A DNA stretch of 64,000 bases from Streptomyces physcomitrii (GCF_012273655.1 NZ_JAAWWP010000010.1:220421-284420); one strand, 5' to 3'; shown: positions 15,951-25,063, counted from the first letter of the stretch. Numbers and translations: made by a program. The notes: generated by a model not told the origin, from the sequence alone.

Positions 15951-15990
15951 GGGCACCGTGCCCCTCGGAGTGCCGAGGGGCACGGTGCCC
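15951..15990. promoter_or_regulatory. Perfect 18-bp inverted repeat with 4-base loop before the LuxR-type gene
   Basis: The arms at 15951-15968 and 15973-15990 are exact complements around AGTG. It lies between the O-methyltransferase stop (16161) and the LuxR-type start (15923), both on the minus strand. It can be the methyltransferase terminator, an attenuator, or an operator for a dimeric regulator. No T tract follows, and the ribosome binding site begins about 10 bases after the stem. Confidence 0.75.
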
Positions 15991-16160
15991 GGCTGATCCG
16001 AGCTTGGGGTGTGATCCGTTCCAGAAGCCAGGAAAGCCGGGCTGTTGGGGACGCTGGAATACGAAAAGGGGTGCTGAGCTGCGCAAACATGGGCCGCCTG
16101 GAACGGGTGACTGGGACGGCCCGGGCCCGGCGGCGAGGGCGGAGTCACCCCCGCCGGGTG

Positions 16161-17231
16161 CTAGTCGGCCGGGGCCGCCTCGATCAGCCGGAACGCCTGC
16201 GGCGGCGGGAGGCTGCTGAAGACCGGGGCCTGGAAGCCCGCCGCGCGGCAGAGCGCGGTGAAGTCCTCCTCGGTGCGTTCCCGGCCGCCGAGGTTCACCA
16301 GCATGTTCAGATCGCTGAGGTACATCAGGGGCGGGGCGCCGGGCGGGACCACCGCGGGCAGCGTCGGCTCGACGAGCAGCAGCCGGCCCTCGGGCGGCAG
16401 CACGGCCCGGCAGTGGCCGAGGATCCGGGTGCACTGCTCGTCGTTCCAGTCGTGCACGACGCTCTTCAGCAGATAGAGGTCGCCGCCCTCGGGCACGGAG
16501 GCGAAGAAGTCGCCCGCCACACAGGAGGCGCGGTCGGCCACGCCCGCGCGCGCGAAGGTCCCGGCGGCCTGGGCGAGCCCCTCCTCGGTGTCGTAGACCA
16601 CGCCGCGCAGGCCGGGGTGCTCGCGCAGGATCGCGGCGAGCAGCGTGCCGTCACCGCCGCCGACGTCGACCACGGTCCGGAACCGCCCGAAGTCGTAGGC
16701 GCCCGGCAGCACGGCCGCCGCCAGCCGCGAGCCCTGGCTCATGGAGGCGTTGAACTGGGCCGAGAGCGCGGGGTGTTGCTTCAGATGGGAGAAGAAGTCG
16801 GTGCCGAACACCGCGTCGAAGGAGGGTGCGCCGCTGCGCACGCTGTCGCCCAGGTGGTCCCAGGCGCGCAGCATCACCGGATCGGCGAACATCCGCACGA
16901 AGGCGGCCAGCGAGTCGGGGCGCGAGGTGCCGAGCAGGGCGCCGGTCGCGGTGAGCGCGAAGACGCCCTGCCGCCGCTCCTGGAGCAGTCCGAGCGCCGT
17001 GAGGGCGCGCAACAGCCGGTGCACGGACCGCGGTTCGGCCTCGCAGCCCTCGGCGACCGCCTCCGGCGTGCTCTCCCCCTCGCCGATCAGGTCGGCGATC
17101 CCCAACTCCACGGCGGTGTACACCGTCCGGGCCGCCATCGCCCCGAACATCAACTGCACCACACTGCCCGGCTGGGGCACCTCCGCACCCGGCGCCCCGG
17201 CCGCTCCCCGCTCCGCTTCTCCCGTTGCCAT
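16161..17231 (-). CDS. SAM-dependent O-methyltransferase (plant COMT/hydroxyneurosporene type)
   Basis: 356 residues. The N-terminal dimerisation/winged-helix part (VVQLMFGAMAARTVYTAVELGIADLIGEGESTPEAVAEG) is followed by the SAM-binding Rossmann domain: VVDVGGGDGTLLAAIL (about 170-185), GDFFASVP, LKSVVHDWNDEQCTRIL with the catalytic His of the HDW motif, and LLLVEPTLP. Such enzymes methylate hydroxyl groups of aromatic or polyketide metabolites. The gene stands alone and is preceded by a 19-bp iron-box-like palindrome 90 bp upstream, suggesting iron control. An AMP-ligase gene lies 2.6 kb upstream, but no complete biosynthetic cluster is present. Substrate unknown. Confidence 0.9.
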   Translation of the reverse strand: MATGEAERGAAGAPGAEVPQPGSVVQLMFGAMAARTVYTAVELGIADLIGEGESTPEAVAEGCEAEPRSVHRLLRALTALGLLQERRQGVFALTATGALLGTSRPDSLAAFVRMFADPVMLRAWDHLGDSVRSGAPSFDAVFGTDFFSHLKQHPALSAQFNASMSQGSRLAAAVLPGAYDFGRFRTVVDVGGGDGTLLAAILREHPGLRGVVYDTEEGLAQAAGTFARAGVADRASCVAGDFFASVPEGGDLYLLKSVVHDWNDEQCTRILGHCRAVLPPEGRLLLVEPTLPAVVPPGAPPLMYLSDLNMLVNLGGRERTEEDFTALCRAAGFQAPVFSSLPPPQAFRLIEAAPAD

Positions 17232-17320
17232 GCGCGCTCTCCCCTTCGAAAGTCGGCCTGCGAGTCGTCGAGCTTCCCGGGCGCGGACGGCAGGGAGCCG
17301 ACCCGCACCCGCGACTCAAC

Positions 17321-17339
17321 ATAGGCAAGCCTAACCTCA
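17321..17339 (-). promoter_or_regulatory. Iron box (DmdR1/IdeR-type operator)
   Basis: On the minus strand TGAGGTTAGGCTTGCCTAT matches the actinomycete iron box TTAGGTTAGGCTAACCTAA at 15 of 19 positions, including the central GGTTAGGC. It lies about 90 bp upstream of the O-methyltransferase start with no divergent gene on its other side. DmdR1 bound to iron would repress, giving expression under iron limitation. Confidence 0.65.
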
Positions 17340-17478
17340 CTTGGGATCGCCGGAGCGGATACGCCGACGAGGGGCCAAGTACAACAGGCTGAGGGGCAGG
17401 GAGAGTTACCCAACCGACCTGCGGACGTCGGGAGTTGAGCCGAGTCAGCAGCGGAGACTGCCCCCGCGGGACACGCAA

Positions 17479-17517
17479 CGGGCCCGGTACGGAGGTGAGT
17501 TCCCCGTACCGGGCCCG
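17479..17517 (-). terminator. Hairpin terminator downstream of the receptor kinase gene
   Basis: A perfect 14-bp stem (17479-17492 and 17504-17517) with an 11-base loop lies about 125 bp after the stop of the kinase gene and before the methyltransferase promoter. The rest of the 410-bp spacer 17232-17641 contains the iron box and nothing else I can support. Confidence 0.7.
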
Positions 17518-17641
17518 CCGCCGGGCCGCGCCCGAAACCGCTCGCCGCCGCCGATCCGCCGCTCGCGCCCGTCCACTCGCCGACTCGTCAACTCATGGGG
17601 CCCACAGGGCACATGGATGTCGGCTCACGGACCACCGTCTT

Positions 17642-19504
17642 CTACTCGTCGTCCTTCGGCGGCTCGGCGTTGCGCCAGATCGTGAGGTCGAGGGTGAGGT
17701 ACCTGCTGGGGTCGTTCGCCCCGGACTTGCCCCGGTAGGTCGCCACCGCGACATGGCCCGAGTTGCTCATCACGCAGACCTGCGAGCCGTTGGTGAGCTG
17801 GTCGAGGCCGATCTCCTCGGTGTAGCGGGTCTCCCCGCGGCAGGTTTCGAGGGAGCCCTTCTGCGAGTTGTTCAGCAGCACCAGCTTGCCGTTGTCGGTG
17901 CCGAGACGGTTCTCCAGGTCCGCGCCGTCGCTGTAGTCGTAGAAGAGGTCGCCGCCGCTGTAGCTCGCCCCGCTGTCCTCGCCGTCGATCGGGTTCGGCG
18001 GGGCGTCGGCGAGCATCACGTAGTAGTTGTCGGTGATGTCGATGCCCTGGTACGAGACCGGCTTCGGGTCCGGCCGGTCCTTGCCGCCCGAGGAGCCGCC
18101 GTCGGAGGAACCGCCGCCGGAGCTGCTGGTGCCGGGCGACTTGGCGTCGTCCTTCTCGGAGTCGTCGGGCACCAGCGCGCCGATGACCGCGAGGACCACG
18201 ATGGCGCCCACGATCGAGGCCGCGACGATCAGCCCCGGCCTGCGCTTCTTCGGCTGCGGCGGCATGCCCCAGGGCTGCGGCCCGCCGATCACCGGCGGCG
18301 GGGTGGGCACGAAGCCGCCGCTGCTGAAAGGCGGCGGGGTGCCGTGGTTGAAGGGCGGCGGGGTGCCGTGGTTCACCGGCGGCGGGGTGTGGTAGCCCGG
18401 CGCGGGCGTCGGCGGCGGGGTGCGGTACCCGGGCGGCATCATGCCCGGGGCGGACCCCGCGGTCTGGGTCGGCGCGGAGGGCGGGCCGAAACCGGTGGGC
18501 GCGTACGGGCCTGCGGCGCCCGGCGGCGGGGTGTGCGGGGAGTGCTCGGTCGGGGTCGGCGGGGCGGTGGGCTGCGGCGGCGGGGTCTTGGCCGGCTCGG
18601 GCAGCCTCAGCCGCTCGGTGATGGAACCGGCGACCGCCTGCGGCAGCCAGTCCTCGCCCTGCCGCAGCGGGGTGGGCGAGAGCTCGTGGCACAGCTCGAT
18701 GACCTCGGGCAGCGTGGGCCGGTCCGCCGGGTCGCGGCTGAGGCAGCGGGTCACCAGCGGCCGCAGTTCCTCGGGCAGCCTGCTGAGGTCGGGGTCCTCG
18801 TGCACGATCCGGTAGAGCACCGCGTGCGAGGGGCCGTCACCGTAGGCGGGCGCGCCGATCGCCGCGTAGGCCGCGATCTGGCCGAGCGCGAAGATGTCCG
18901 TCGCGGGCGTGACCGTACCGGCCGCCGCCTGTTCCGGCGCCATGAAGGAGGGAGTGCCGACGGTGACGCCGTTGCCGGTGAGCGCGGTGGCGTCGGCGGC
19001 GCGGGCGATGCCGAAGTCGATGACGCGGGGCCCGTCGGAGGCGAGCAGGACGTTGGCGGGCTTCAGGTCGCGGTGGACGATGCCCGCCCCGTGGATGACG
19101 TGCAGCGCCTCCGCGACGCCGACCGTCAGCAACAGCACGCTGCGCAGCGGCAGTCCGCCGTGCCGGGAGACGGCGTGGGCCAGGGAGGGGCCCGGTACGT
19201 AGGCGGTGGCGAGCCAGGGCTGCGCGCCCTCGGTGTCGCAGTCGATGACGGGCGCGGTGTACAGGCCCTGCACCCGCTGCGCGGCGTGCACCTCCTGCTG
19301 GAAGCGGCGCCGGAACTCCGGGTCCTCACTGAACTCGGGCCGGATCACCTTCAGCGCGATGGGCCGCCCGCCGGGCGTGTACGTGAGGTACACCTTGCCC
19401 ATGCCGCCCGCGCCCAGCACGGCCGCGAGACGGTAGCCACCGACAACGGCCGGGTCGTCTTCCTTCAGCGGCTGGAAGAGATCGGCCGAAGGTGCACTGC
19501 TCAT
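17642..19504 (-). CDS. Membrane-bound Ser/Thr protein kinase with extracellular C-terminal domain (K)
   Basis: 620 residues. Kinase domain 24-285: Gly loop GAGGMGKVY (31-39), Lys in ALKVIRPEF (52), catalytic HRDLKPANV (144-152), metal-binding DFG (163-165) and the TPSFMAPEQ substrate loop, all intact. A Pro/Gly/Thr-rich juxtamembrane segment (300-415) contains tandem TPPP and NHGTPPPF repeats. One transmembrane helix follows (GLIVAASIVGAIVVLAVIGALV), then a Ser/Gly linker and an extracellular domain of about 150 residues (VSYQGIDITDNYYVMLADAPP to RYLTLDLTIWRNAEPP) with a Cys pair. PASTA repeats are absent, so the ligand is not simply peptidoglycan. The 5' end has a partial copy at 24992-25063. 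Confidence 0.93.
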   Translation of the reverse strand: MSSAPSADLFQPLKEDDPAVVGGYRLAAVLGAGGMGKVYLTYTPGGRPIALKVIRPEFSEDPEFRRRFQQEVHAAQRVQGLYTAPVIDCDTEGAQPWLATAYVPGPSLAHAVSRHGGLPLRSVLLLTVGVAEALHVIHGAGIVHRDLKPANVLLASDGPRVIDFGIARAADATALTGNGVTVGTPSFMAPEQAAAGTVTPATDIFALGQIAAYAAIGAPAYGDGPSHAVLYRIVHEDPDLSRLPEELRPLVTRCLSRDPADRPTLPEVIELCHELSPTPLRQGEDWLPQAVAGSITERLRLPEPAKTPPPQPTAPPTPTEHSPHTPPPGAAGPYAPTGFGPPSAPTQTAGSAPGMMPPGYRTPPPTPAPGYHTPPPVNHGTPPPFNHGTPPPFSSGGFVPTPPPVIGGPQPWGMPPQPKKRRPGLIVAASIVGAIVVLAVIGALVPDDSEKDDAKSPGTSSSGGGSSDGGSSGGKDRPDPKPVSYQGIDITDNYYVMLADAPPNPIDGEDSGASYSGGDLFYDYSDGADLENRLGTDNGKLVLLNNSQKGSLETCRGETRYTEEIGLDQLTNGSQVCVMSNSGHVAVATYRGKSGANDPSRYLTLDLTIWRNAEPPKDDE

Positions 19505-19753
19505 GACGAACCATCCCCTGTTGGCGGCAGCGCGGATCCTGCCTGTTCCCCGAAGTCAACCGGGAGCGTACCGAATTCCCGCTCCGCTCCTTTCCGCCCC
19601 TCGGCAACAATCCCGCCACAGAACGCCGTTCGGTTTCCCGCCACGCGCCGAGTGCCCGGATTGTCCGCCCGCGCCGCCGAGTCCGCAGGTCAGCCCGCCG
19701 TGCCGCCGCCGGGCAGCTCGCCCGGTCCGGACACCGACCGGTGCGGACCGGGA
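19440..19753. repeat. Direct repeat copy A (about 300 bp) at the left flank of the ligase/binding-protein insert
   Basis: This segment covers the first codons of the kinase gene, its upstream region and a decayed gene end. It aligns over its full length, in the same orientation and nearly the same length, with 24996-25318. The longest near-identical block contains CGAAGTCA, CGGG and GCGTACCGAATTCC. A second is the block around CGGTCCGGACACCGAC. Overall divergence is clearly substantial, so the duplication is old. Confidence 0.8.
19690..19753 (-). pseudogene. Remnant of the 3' end of an H-type gene
   Basis: On the minus strand this reads PGPHRSVSGPGELPGGGTAG and a stop. It matches the last residues of the intact protein encoded at 25250-27286 (PGLHQSVFGPGEGPGHEEP...), with the stop at the corresponding position. 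No upstream part of such a gene remains before the AMP-ligase stop at 19873. It shows that an H-type gene once preceded the kinase gene here. Confidence 0.7.
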
Positions 19754-19872
19754 GCGGGGGCCGGCGGATGCTCTCGCCGCCCGGCCGTGTCCCCGGACCC
19801 GGCACACCCCCCATGGCGTCGTGGGGAGGCGGCCGGGCCGGGGGTGGCCTGCGGACGGGCGGCGGGTGCGGG

Positions 19873-21513
19873 TCAGTAGACGGTGACGCTGGCGCGGGTC
19901 AGGCCGAGGCGGTCCTGGACCTGCTTCTTGTCGGGCTTGCCGACCGCGTTCAGCGGCATCTCGGGGAGCAGGTGCAGCTCGCTCGGCGCGTAGAGAGGGC
20001 CCTTGTGGGAGGTGACGAACTCGCGGATCAGGGCCGGGTCCAGGGTCCGGCCGGGTGCCGGGACGATCGCGGCGTGCACCTCCTCGGCGTCGTCCGGGCG
20101 GCGGACGCCGAACACCATGCACTCCTGGACGTCGGGGTGGGTCAGCAGGAAGCCCTCCAGTTCGGCGGGGAAGACCTGGTGGCTCCCGGCGAGTTTGATC
20201 ACCTCCTTGTAGCGGCCGCAGAGGAAGAGGTAGCCCTCCTCGTCGAGGTAGCCCGCGTCCCCGGTCCGCAGCCAGCCGTCGCTCAGCACCTCGGCGCTGA
20301 GCGCGGGCTGCTCCCAGTAGCCGCTCATGAGCTGCCAGGACCGCACCCGGATCTCTCCGACCTCTCCCACGGGCAGCCGCCGGCCCGCGGCGTCGCGGAC
20401 CACGAGTTCCACCCCGGGTATCGGGCGGCCCGCGGTGATCTGGCCCATCCGGCCGATCCGCCGGTGCTCGTGCGGCCCGGCCTCGCAGATCAGGCCGACC
20501 TCGGTCTGCCCGTACCAGCCGTGGAGCACCGGGCCGAAGACCTCCGCGGCGCGTTCCGCGCGGGCCGGGGACAGCAGGTGCCCGCCGTAGCCGAGCCAGC
20601 GCAGGCTTCCGGTGCCGGCCGTACCGGCGCGGGGGTGGTCGAGCAGCTGTCCCAGCATGGGCGAGAGCAGCCAGACGTCGGTGACCCGCTCCCGCTCGAT
20701 GGTGTCGAGCACGGCGCCGGGGTCGAAGCCGCGGTGCAGGACCACCCGTCCGCCCGCCAGCAGGACGCCGTCCACGGTGGTCCCCGCGGAGTGGGCGATG
20801 GAGGCGCAGGCGAGGAAGCAGAGGGCCTCGCCGTCCTCGCCGGGGCGGGGCGGGCGGGAACGCATCAGGGCGGCGCGGTCGGTGACGACCCTCAGGTACT
20901 TCTCGAAGGTCACGCAGACGTTCTTGGGGGTTCCGGTGCTCCCGCCGGTCATCCGGATGCACCAGTCGTCCTCGGGCCGGGCGGCGCTCGCGACCGGTGT
21001 GCCGGAGCGGCGGGCGGCGCAGGCGGTGAGGTCCGCTGCCGGTCCCCCGGGCCCGCCCGGACCGAGGAAGAGCACAGGCCCCAGGACCTGCTGGGACAGC
21101 AGGCTGCCGGCCAGGTCCCGCAGTGCCGGGTCGACCAGCCACATGGTGGTGCCGACGCTCCGCCCGATGCGCGCCACGACCTCCGGGGCGAGCTGGGTGT
21201 GGATGACCTCGTGCAGGAAGGCGACCCGGGCGCCGAGCAGGTTCGCCGCGTAGCGGGTGACCAGCGCCTCCGGCCGGTTGCCCGACAGGACGGCCAGGGT
21301 GCTGCCCCGGCCCACGCCCCGCGCGGCCAGTTCGGCCGCTGTGCGGTACACGTCCTCGTACAGGGTCCCGGCGGTGGTGCGGCGCCCGTCCGGATCGGTG
21401 AGGACGGTGCGGCCGGGGTCGGCGGCGAGCGCTTCCAGGACTGCCTCGACGTAGTTGCGGAACGGAGGCGGAGAGTCCGGTGCGGCCGGTGTCCCCGCAG
21501 CGCTCTGGGTCAT
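19873..21513 (-). CDS. AMP-dependent acyl/aryl-CoA (or -carrier) ligase
   Basis: 546-residue ANL-superfamily enzyme that activates a carboxylic acid as its adenylate. ATP loop MTGGSTGTPKNV, core motif YGQTEVGL, hinge region WLRTGDAGYLDEEGYLFLCGRYKEVIKLAG and the catalytic C-terminal Lys in PLNAVGKPDKKQV are all present, so it should be active. The ATG at 21513 has AGGAAG seven bases upstream; an in-frame ATG five codons earlier overlaps that site. No carrier protein or thioesterase is nearby. It lies inside the segment bounded by the 300-bp repeats, with the binding-protein-like gene 161 bp upstream on the same strand. The substrate could be a fatty or aromatic acid. Confidence 0.88.
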   Translation of the reverse strand: MTQSAAGTPAAPDSPPPFRNYVEAVLEALAADPGRTVLTDPDGRRTTAGTLYEDVYRTAAELAARGVGRGSTLAVLSGNRPEALVTRYAANLLGARVAFLHEVIHTQLAPEVVARIGRSVGTTMWLVDPALRDLAGSLLSQQVLGPVLFLGPGGPGGPAADLTACAARRSGTPVASAARPEDDWCIRMTGGSTGTPKNVCVTFEKYLRVVTDRAALMRSRPPRPGEDGEALCFLACASIAHSAGTTVDGVLLAGGRVVLHRGFDPGAVLDTIERERVTDVWLLSPMLGQLLDHPRAGTAGTGSLRWLGYGGHLLSPARAERAAEVFGPVLHGWYGQTEVGLICEAGPHEHRRIGRMGQITAGRPIPGVELVVRDAAGRRLPVGEVGEIRVRSWQLMSGYWEQPALSAEVLSDGWLRTGDAGYLDEEGYLFLCGRYKEVIKLAGSHQVFPAELEGFLLTHPDVQECMVFGVRRPDDAEEVHAAIVPAPGRTLDPALIREFVTSHKGPLYAPSELHLLPEMPLNAVGKPDKKQVQDRLGLTRASVTVY

Positions 21514-21674
21514 GAACCACTTCCTCATGAGAACGGAAAGTTCAGGTCAGCGCGAGAAAAGCGGCGGGACGGCAGGTGCCGTCCCGGAGCGCCTGCTTAC
21601 TGCCCACACCGCGCGGGGCGAAACCGGCGGTGCGCCGGGCGGCCTGCGCACCCGCCCGGGCGCTCCGCCGGCGG

Positions 21675-24605
21675 TCAGCTCTTGGGGCAGTCCTGGGCCA
21701 GCTTGTCGGTACTGCCCGCCGCTTGGCGGAGCTTCACGGTGGCTATGTTGCTCCCGTCCTTCCCGTGGCCGACCTGCATGAGGGTGATGCCGTATCCCTT
21801 GCGGGGACGGTGGGGGGCGATGCCGGTGAAGTCGATGGTGCCGGTCGCCAGCCCGCTCACCTTCTGCTGGCGCAGGTTGGCCCAGGTCTCCGCTCTGTTC
21901 CGGGGGCGCCCGTCGGCCGTGGCCGCGTGGTAGAGCACCTCGGTGGCGTCATGGGTGAGCGCGGTCTGGCCGTTGGCCAGATCGGGTGATCTCCACGTCG
22001 CTTTGCCCTCGGGGCCGAGGTCCTTGAGGCCGAGGTCCTTCTTCACACCGGCGGGGAGCTGGTTCAGCCGGCTGTAGAAGTCGGTGCTGCGGGCGGCGGC
22101 ACATTCGAGGGCGGTCAGGATCGGGTAATAGAAGGTCACATTGCGAGGAATCGGGATCGCGTCAGTATTGAGTTTGGCCTTGGACAGGTCGTCGCCGCCG
22201 AGGACGGCGATCGGGTGGTCTTCTCTGCAGTTGAAGCGCAAGCCGTTGAGGAGTGTCGTGACATCGTCGGAGCGGCCCGCGAAGTACACCGCCCTCGGGG
22301 GGATCTGGTCGTCCCCGCACATGTCCGCGATCTGGTCGTCCATGGTGGCTCTGCCGTTGGGCAGTTCGTAGTCGTCGAGCATCGTCACGTCGAAACCGGC
22401 AGCTGTGAGCATCTCCTCCGAGTACTTCTTCTGCTCCCTGGTGTACTGGTCGTGGCTCGCGGGAGTACGAGCGAGGACCACTGCGCGCGGCTTCGAGCCG
22501 GACTGCGACTCGTCCGCCAAGGGCTTGGCGATGCCCAGGAGTTGGTCGTTCTGCCACTTGTCCGTGGCCGCGAGTCCGAAGAAGTTGGGGTAGTCCTCGG
22601 CCAGGTTCGTACTGGAGTTGGTGCCGGAGACCACCGGGAGCGAGGCCTTCCGCAGCTCCGCCTGCACCTCCTCGCTGTCGGTCATGTCCCGGCCCATGCC
22701 GACGACGCCGACAATCGACGGGTCGCGGCGGGAGAGGTCCACGAGGCGGTCCACCAGCGTCCGCTGGTTGTACATGTCCTTGCCGCCGTTGGCGACAAGG
22801 ATCTTGAGCTTGACGGACTCGTTCCGGTTGGCCCGCTGCACGGCGTAGGCACCGCGCAACTCCTCCAGGCCCTTGACAAGTTCGTCGTCGACGCCGCTGA
22901 GTGGACCCGCGTAGACGAGGGTCACGTGCGGGTCGTCACCGATCTCGGCGTTGGCCTCCCGGATCAGTTTCTGCACCTTGGCCACGCCCTCGAAGGAGAC
23001 CGAGCCGGTGGCGACGCCGACGCACTCGGTGTCCTGCTGGTTCTGGGCCCTCTTCCGCACCGAGTCGTGGTTGCTCGCGAGCAGACCGCCGTCGCAGTAC
23101 GTGGCGGCGCGGTGCCGGTCCTCCACCACGGCACCGGCCGCCACCGCGAGGAGCACCAGGACCAGCGCAGGGAGCGACCACAGCCAGGTCCAGCCGGGCC
23201 GTCCGGCCCGGCTCAGCGAGGGGCGGGAGCTGCCGGGGCCCGGCGGCGCGACGGAGACCGGCACCCGGAGGACCCAGGGGAGCTGGCCGGTGGCGATGCT
23301 CGGCGACTGGTTCACCCGGCGGGCCCGGTTCCACTCCGTGTACCAGCCCGGGAGTTTGGCGTCGAGAGGGGCGGACGCAGCGCTGTTCCACTCGACCGTG
23401 TGTTGGAGGTCGTCCACACGGTCGAGGGGCACAGTCGCCACGAGGAGCAGCGGATCCAGCTCACTGCGGATGCTGCGGATATCGCTGAGGGCCTTGATCA
23501 GCTCGATGCCGCCGTTCCGGTCGTCGGCCTTGGGCAGCAGCAGCACGGGCGGCGTCGGGCGCTTGCGGCCGCGCAGGTCCAGACTCCAGACCCGGTGCGC
23601 GTCCCGCAGGTCCTCGCGCAGTGCGTGCACCCGCAGGTGGAGGTGGCGACGCTGGGCATCCTCGTCGGCCCCCGCCGCAGCCGCACCGTCGAGCAGGGAG
23701 CCGGCCGCTATGTCGGTGGCGACGGCGTTCAGCCGCTGGCGGACCGAGCCGGGCGGCCAGAGCCGGAGGGTCCGCCAGCGCCTCCCCTCGCGCCGGTCGG
23801 CGTGCGGCCCCTGGTTGAGGTAGGTGGTGCCGAGGAACCAGCGGATCTCCCGGCGCAGCCCCAGCAGCAGGGGCGCCTTGCCGGGCAGCACGCTGAGGAC
23901 GACCACCAGGACGAGGACGAGGACGGTGAACGCCACGGCGTACCGGACATTGTCGCCGACCTGCGTCGCGAGGAGGGCGATCAGCAGGGCGGGCACCGTC
24001 TTGGAGCCGTCCTTGGCGGCCTCCCGGAACCGGGCCGACGGGCGGGTGCCGTTGGGCCGCCAGCCCTGGGAGTTGAGCTGCCCCATCATCTGGGCCGACT
24101 GGACGTTGTCGCCGCGCAGGCCCTGGACGGCGTCCTCGATCGTCGACAGGAGGGCGCTGCGCGGGAACGGGTAGCGCCGGTACTGGCGGTTGTCGCCCAC
24201 CCACGTGCTGTGCTCCACGCGGGGGTTTCCCTCCCTGGCTCCGCCCCCGAGTTCCCGTACGATCCGCAGCGCGTGGTCCCGCGCTCGCCAGACGGGGGCC
24301 TCGGGGCCGGTGCCGTCCTCTCCCCCGACCGCGAAATCGGACCGCACCTTGGCGAACGGCACGCCGTGGCTGGCGAGTTCTTCGCCGATCGGGTTGAGGA
24401 TCTGCCCGAAGTCCGCGTTCTCGTCCGCCGCGTTCTCCTGGGCGGCGGGCCCCTCCGCACAGGACCGCGCAGGGTGCAGGACCACCTCCGGGAGCGCCAT
24501 CGGATTGCGCTTACGGAAACCCTGGGACAGGTCGTTCAGTATTTCGATCACTTGCTTCGTCGCGGCGAACTGCCGCCCGCTTCCCGGCTCTCCGCGCTGT
24601 GTCAA
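21675..24605 (-). CDS. Large membrane protein with periplasmic-binding-protein-like C-terminal domain
   Basis: 976 residues from a TTG start that has GGGGGAGG five bases upstream; an in-frame ATG 22 codons earlier has no such site. Residues 1-200 are soluble. A hydrophobic hairpin follows (VPALLIALLATQ and YAVAFTVLVLVLVVVLSVL), then a cytoplasmic domain of about 240 residues containing VLLLPKADDRNGGIELIKAL but no Walker A motif. One more transmembrane helix (LWSLPALVLVLLAVAAGAVV) precedes an extracellular type I periplasmic-binding-protein fold (VTLVYAGPLSG, VVGVVGMGRDMTDSEEVQ, LPVVSGTNSSTNL, YPNFFGLAATDKWQ, AVYFAGRSDDV). This looks like a receptor rather than a transporter-associated binding protein: no permease or ATPase is adjacent. 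Base composition is less extreme than its neighbours, suggesting acquisition. Confidence 0.75.
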   Translation of the reverse strand: MTQRGEPGSGRQFAATKQVIEILNDLSQGFRKRNPMALPEVVLHPARSCAEGPAAQENAADENADFGQILNPIGEELASHGVPFAKVRSDFAVGGEDGTGPEAPVWRARDHALRIVRELGGGAREGNPRVEHSTWVGDNRQYRRYPFPRSALLSTIEDAVQGLRGDNVQSAQMMGQLNSQGWRPNGTRPSARFREAAKDGSKTVPALLIALLATQVGDNVRYAVAFTVLVLVLVVVLSVLPGKAPLLLGLRREIRWFLGTTYLNQGPHADRREGRRWRTLRLWPPGSVRQRLNAVATDIAAGSLLDGAAAAGADEDAQRRHLHLRVHALREDLRDAHRVWSLDLRGRKRPTPPVLLLPKADDRNGGIELIKALSDIRSIRSELDPLLLVATVPLDRVDDLQHTVEWNSAASAPLDAKLPGWYTEWNRARRVNQSPSIATGQLPWVLRVPVSVAPPGPGSSRPSLSRAGRPGWTWLWSLPALVLVLLAVAAGAVVEDRHRAATYCDGGLLASNHDSVRKRAQNQQDTECVGVATGSVSFEGVAKVQKLIREANAEIGDDPHVTLVYAGPLSGVDDELVKGLEELRGAYAVQRANRNESVKLKILVANGGKDMYNQRTLVDRLVDLSRRDPSIVGVVGMGRDMTDSEEVQAELRKASLPVVSGTNSSTNLAEDYPNFFGLAATDKWQNDQLLGIAKPLADESQSGSKPRAVVLARTPASHDQYTREQKKYSEEMLTAAGFDVTMLDDYELPNGRATMDDQIADMCGDDQIPPRAVYFAGRSDDVTTLLNGLRFNCREDHPIAVLGGDDLSKAKLNTDAIPIPRNVTFYYPILTALECAAARSTDFYSRLNQLPAGVKKDLGLKDLGPEGKATWRSPDLANGQTALTHDATEVLYHAATADGRPRNRAETWANLRQQKVSGLATGTIDFTGIAPHRPRKGYGITLMQVGHGKDGSNIATVKLRQAAGSTDKLAQDCPKS

Positions 24606-24991
24606 GCTGGCCTCCCCCGTGTTGCGATCCGTCCCGGGCCGGATCGCAACCGTCAGTGCCTGTGGGTGCACAGAGGTTACGCACGGTGGCGCCGCGGCAC
24701 CAGGTGTGTCCGGTTAGCAGCGCGGCCCCGGGTGCCGGGGCCCACGATCCCGCGCCGGGAAGAACCCGGCGCCTGGACTCGGGAGTTGGGTCGAAGCGCG
24801 CGTCCGGGACCGGGCACGGGAACGCACGGAAGCGAACAACGGCGAACACGAATTGGCCGGATACGCACGCCCGTTCCCCGGGTCTCCTCCCCCGGCGCGA
24901 CGACCGCGACGGCCGAGAATCACCGCGCCGAGGCCCCGGAGACACACCACGCACGGCACCGGCCGCTGGCAGAACCTCACCGCACGCCCCG

Positions 24992-25063
24992 TCAGCCGCC
25001 GACGGCAGCCGGGTCCCCGGGCCTCAGCGGCTGGAAAAGACCGGCCGGAGGTGCACTGCGCAG
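24992..25063 (-). pseudogene. Remnant of the 5' end of a K-type kinase gene
   Basis: On the minus strand it reads LRSAPPAGLFQPLRPGDPA and then AVGG and a stop, against the first residues of the kinase at 17642-19504 (MSSAPSADLFQPLKEDDPA then VVGG). The ATG has become CTG and the frame ends where the Gly loop should begin. It follows the intact H gene, so an ancestral H-K order is implied here also. Confidence 0.75.
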
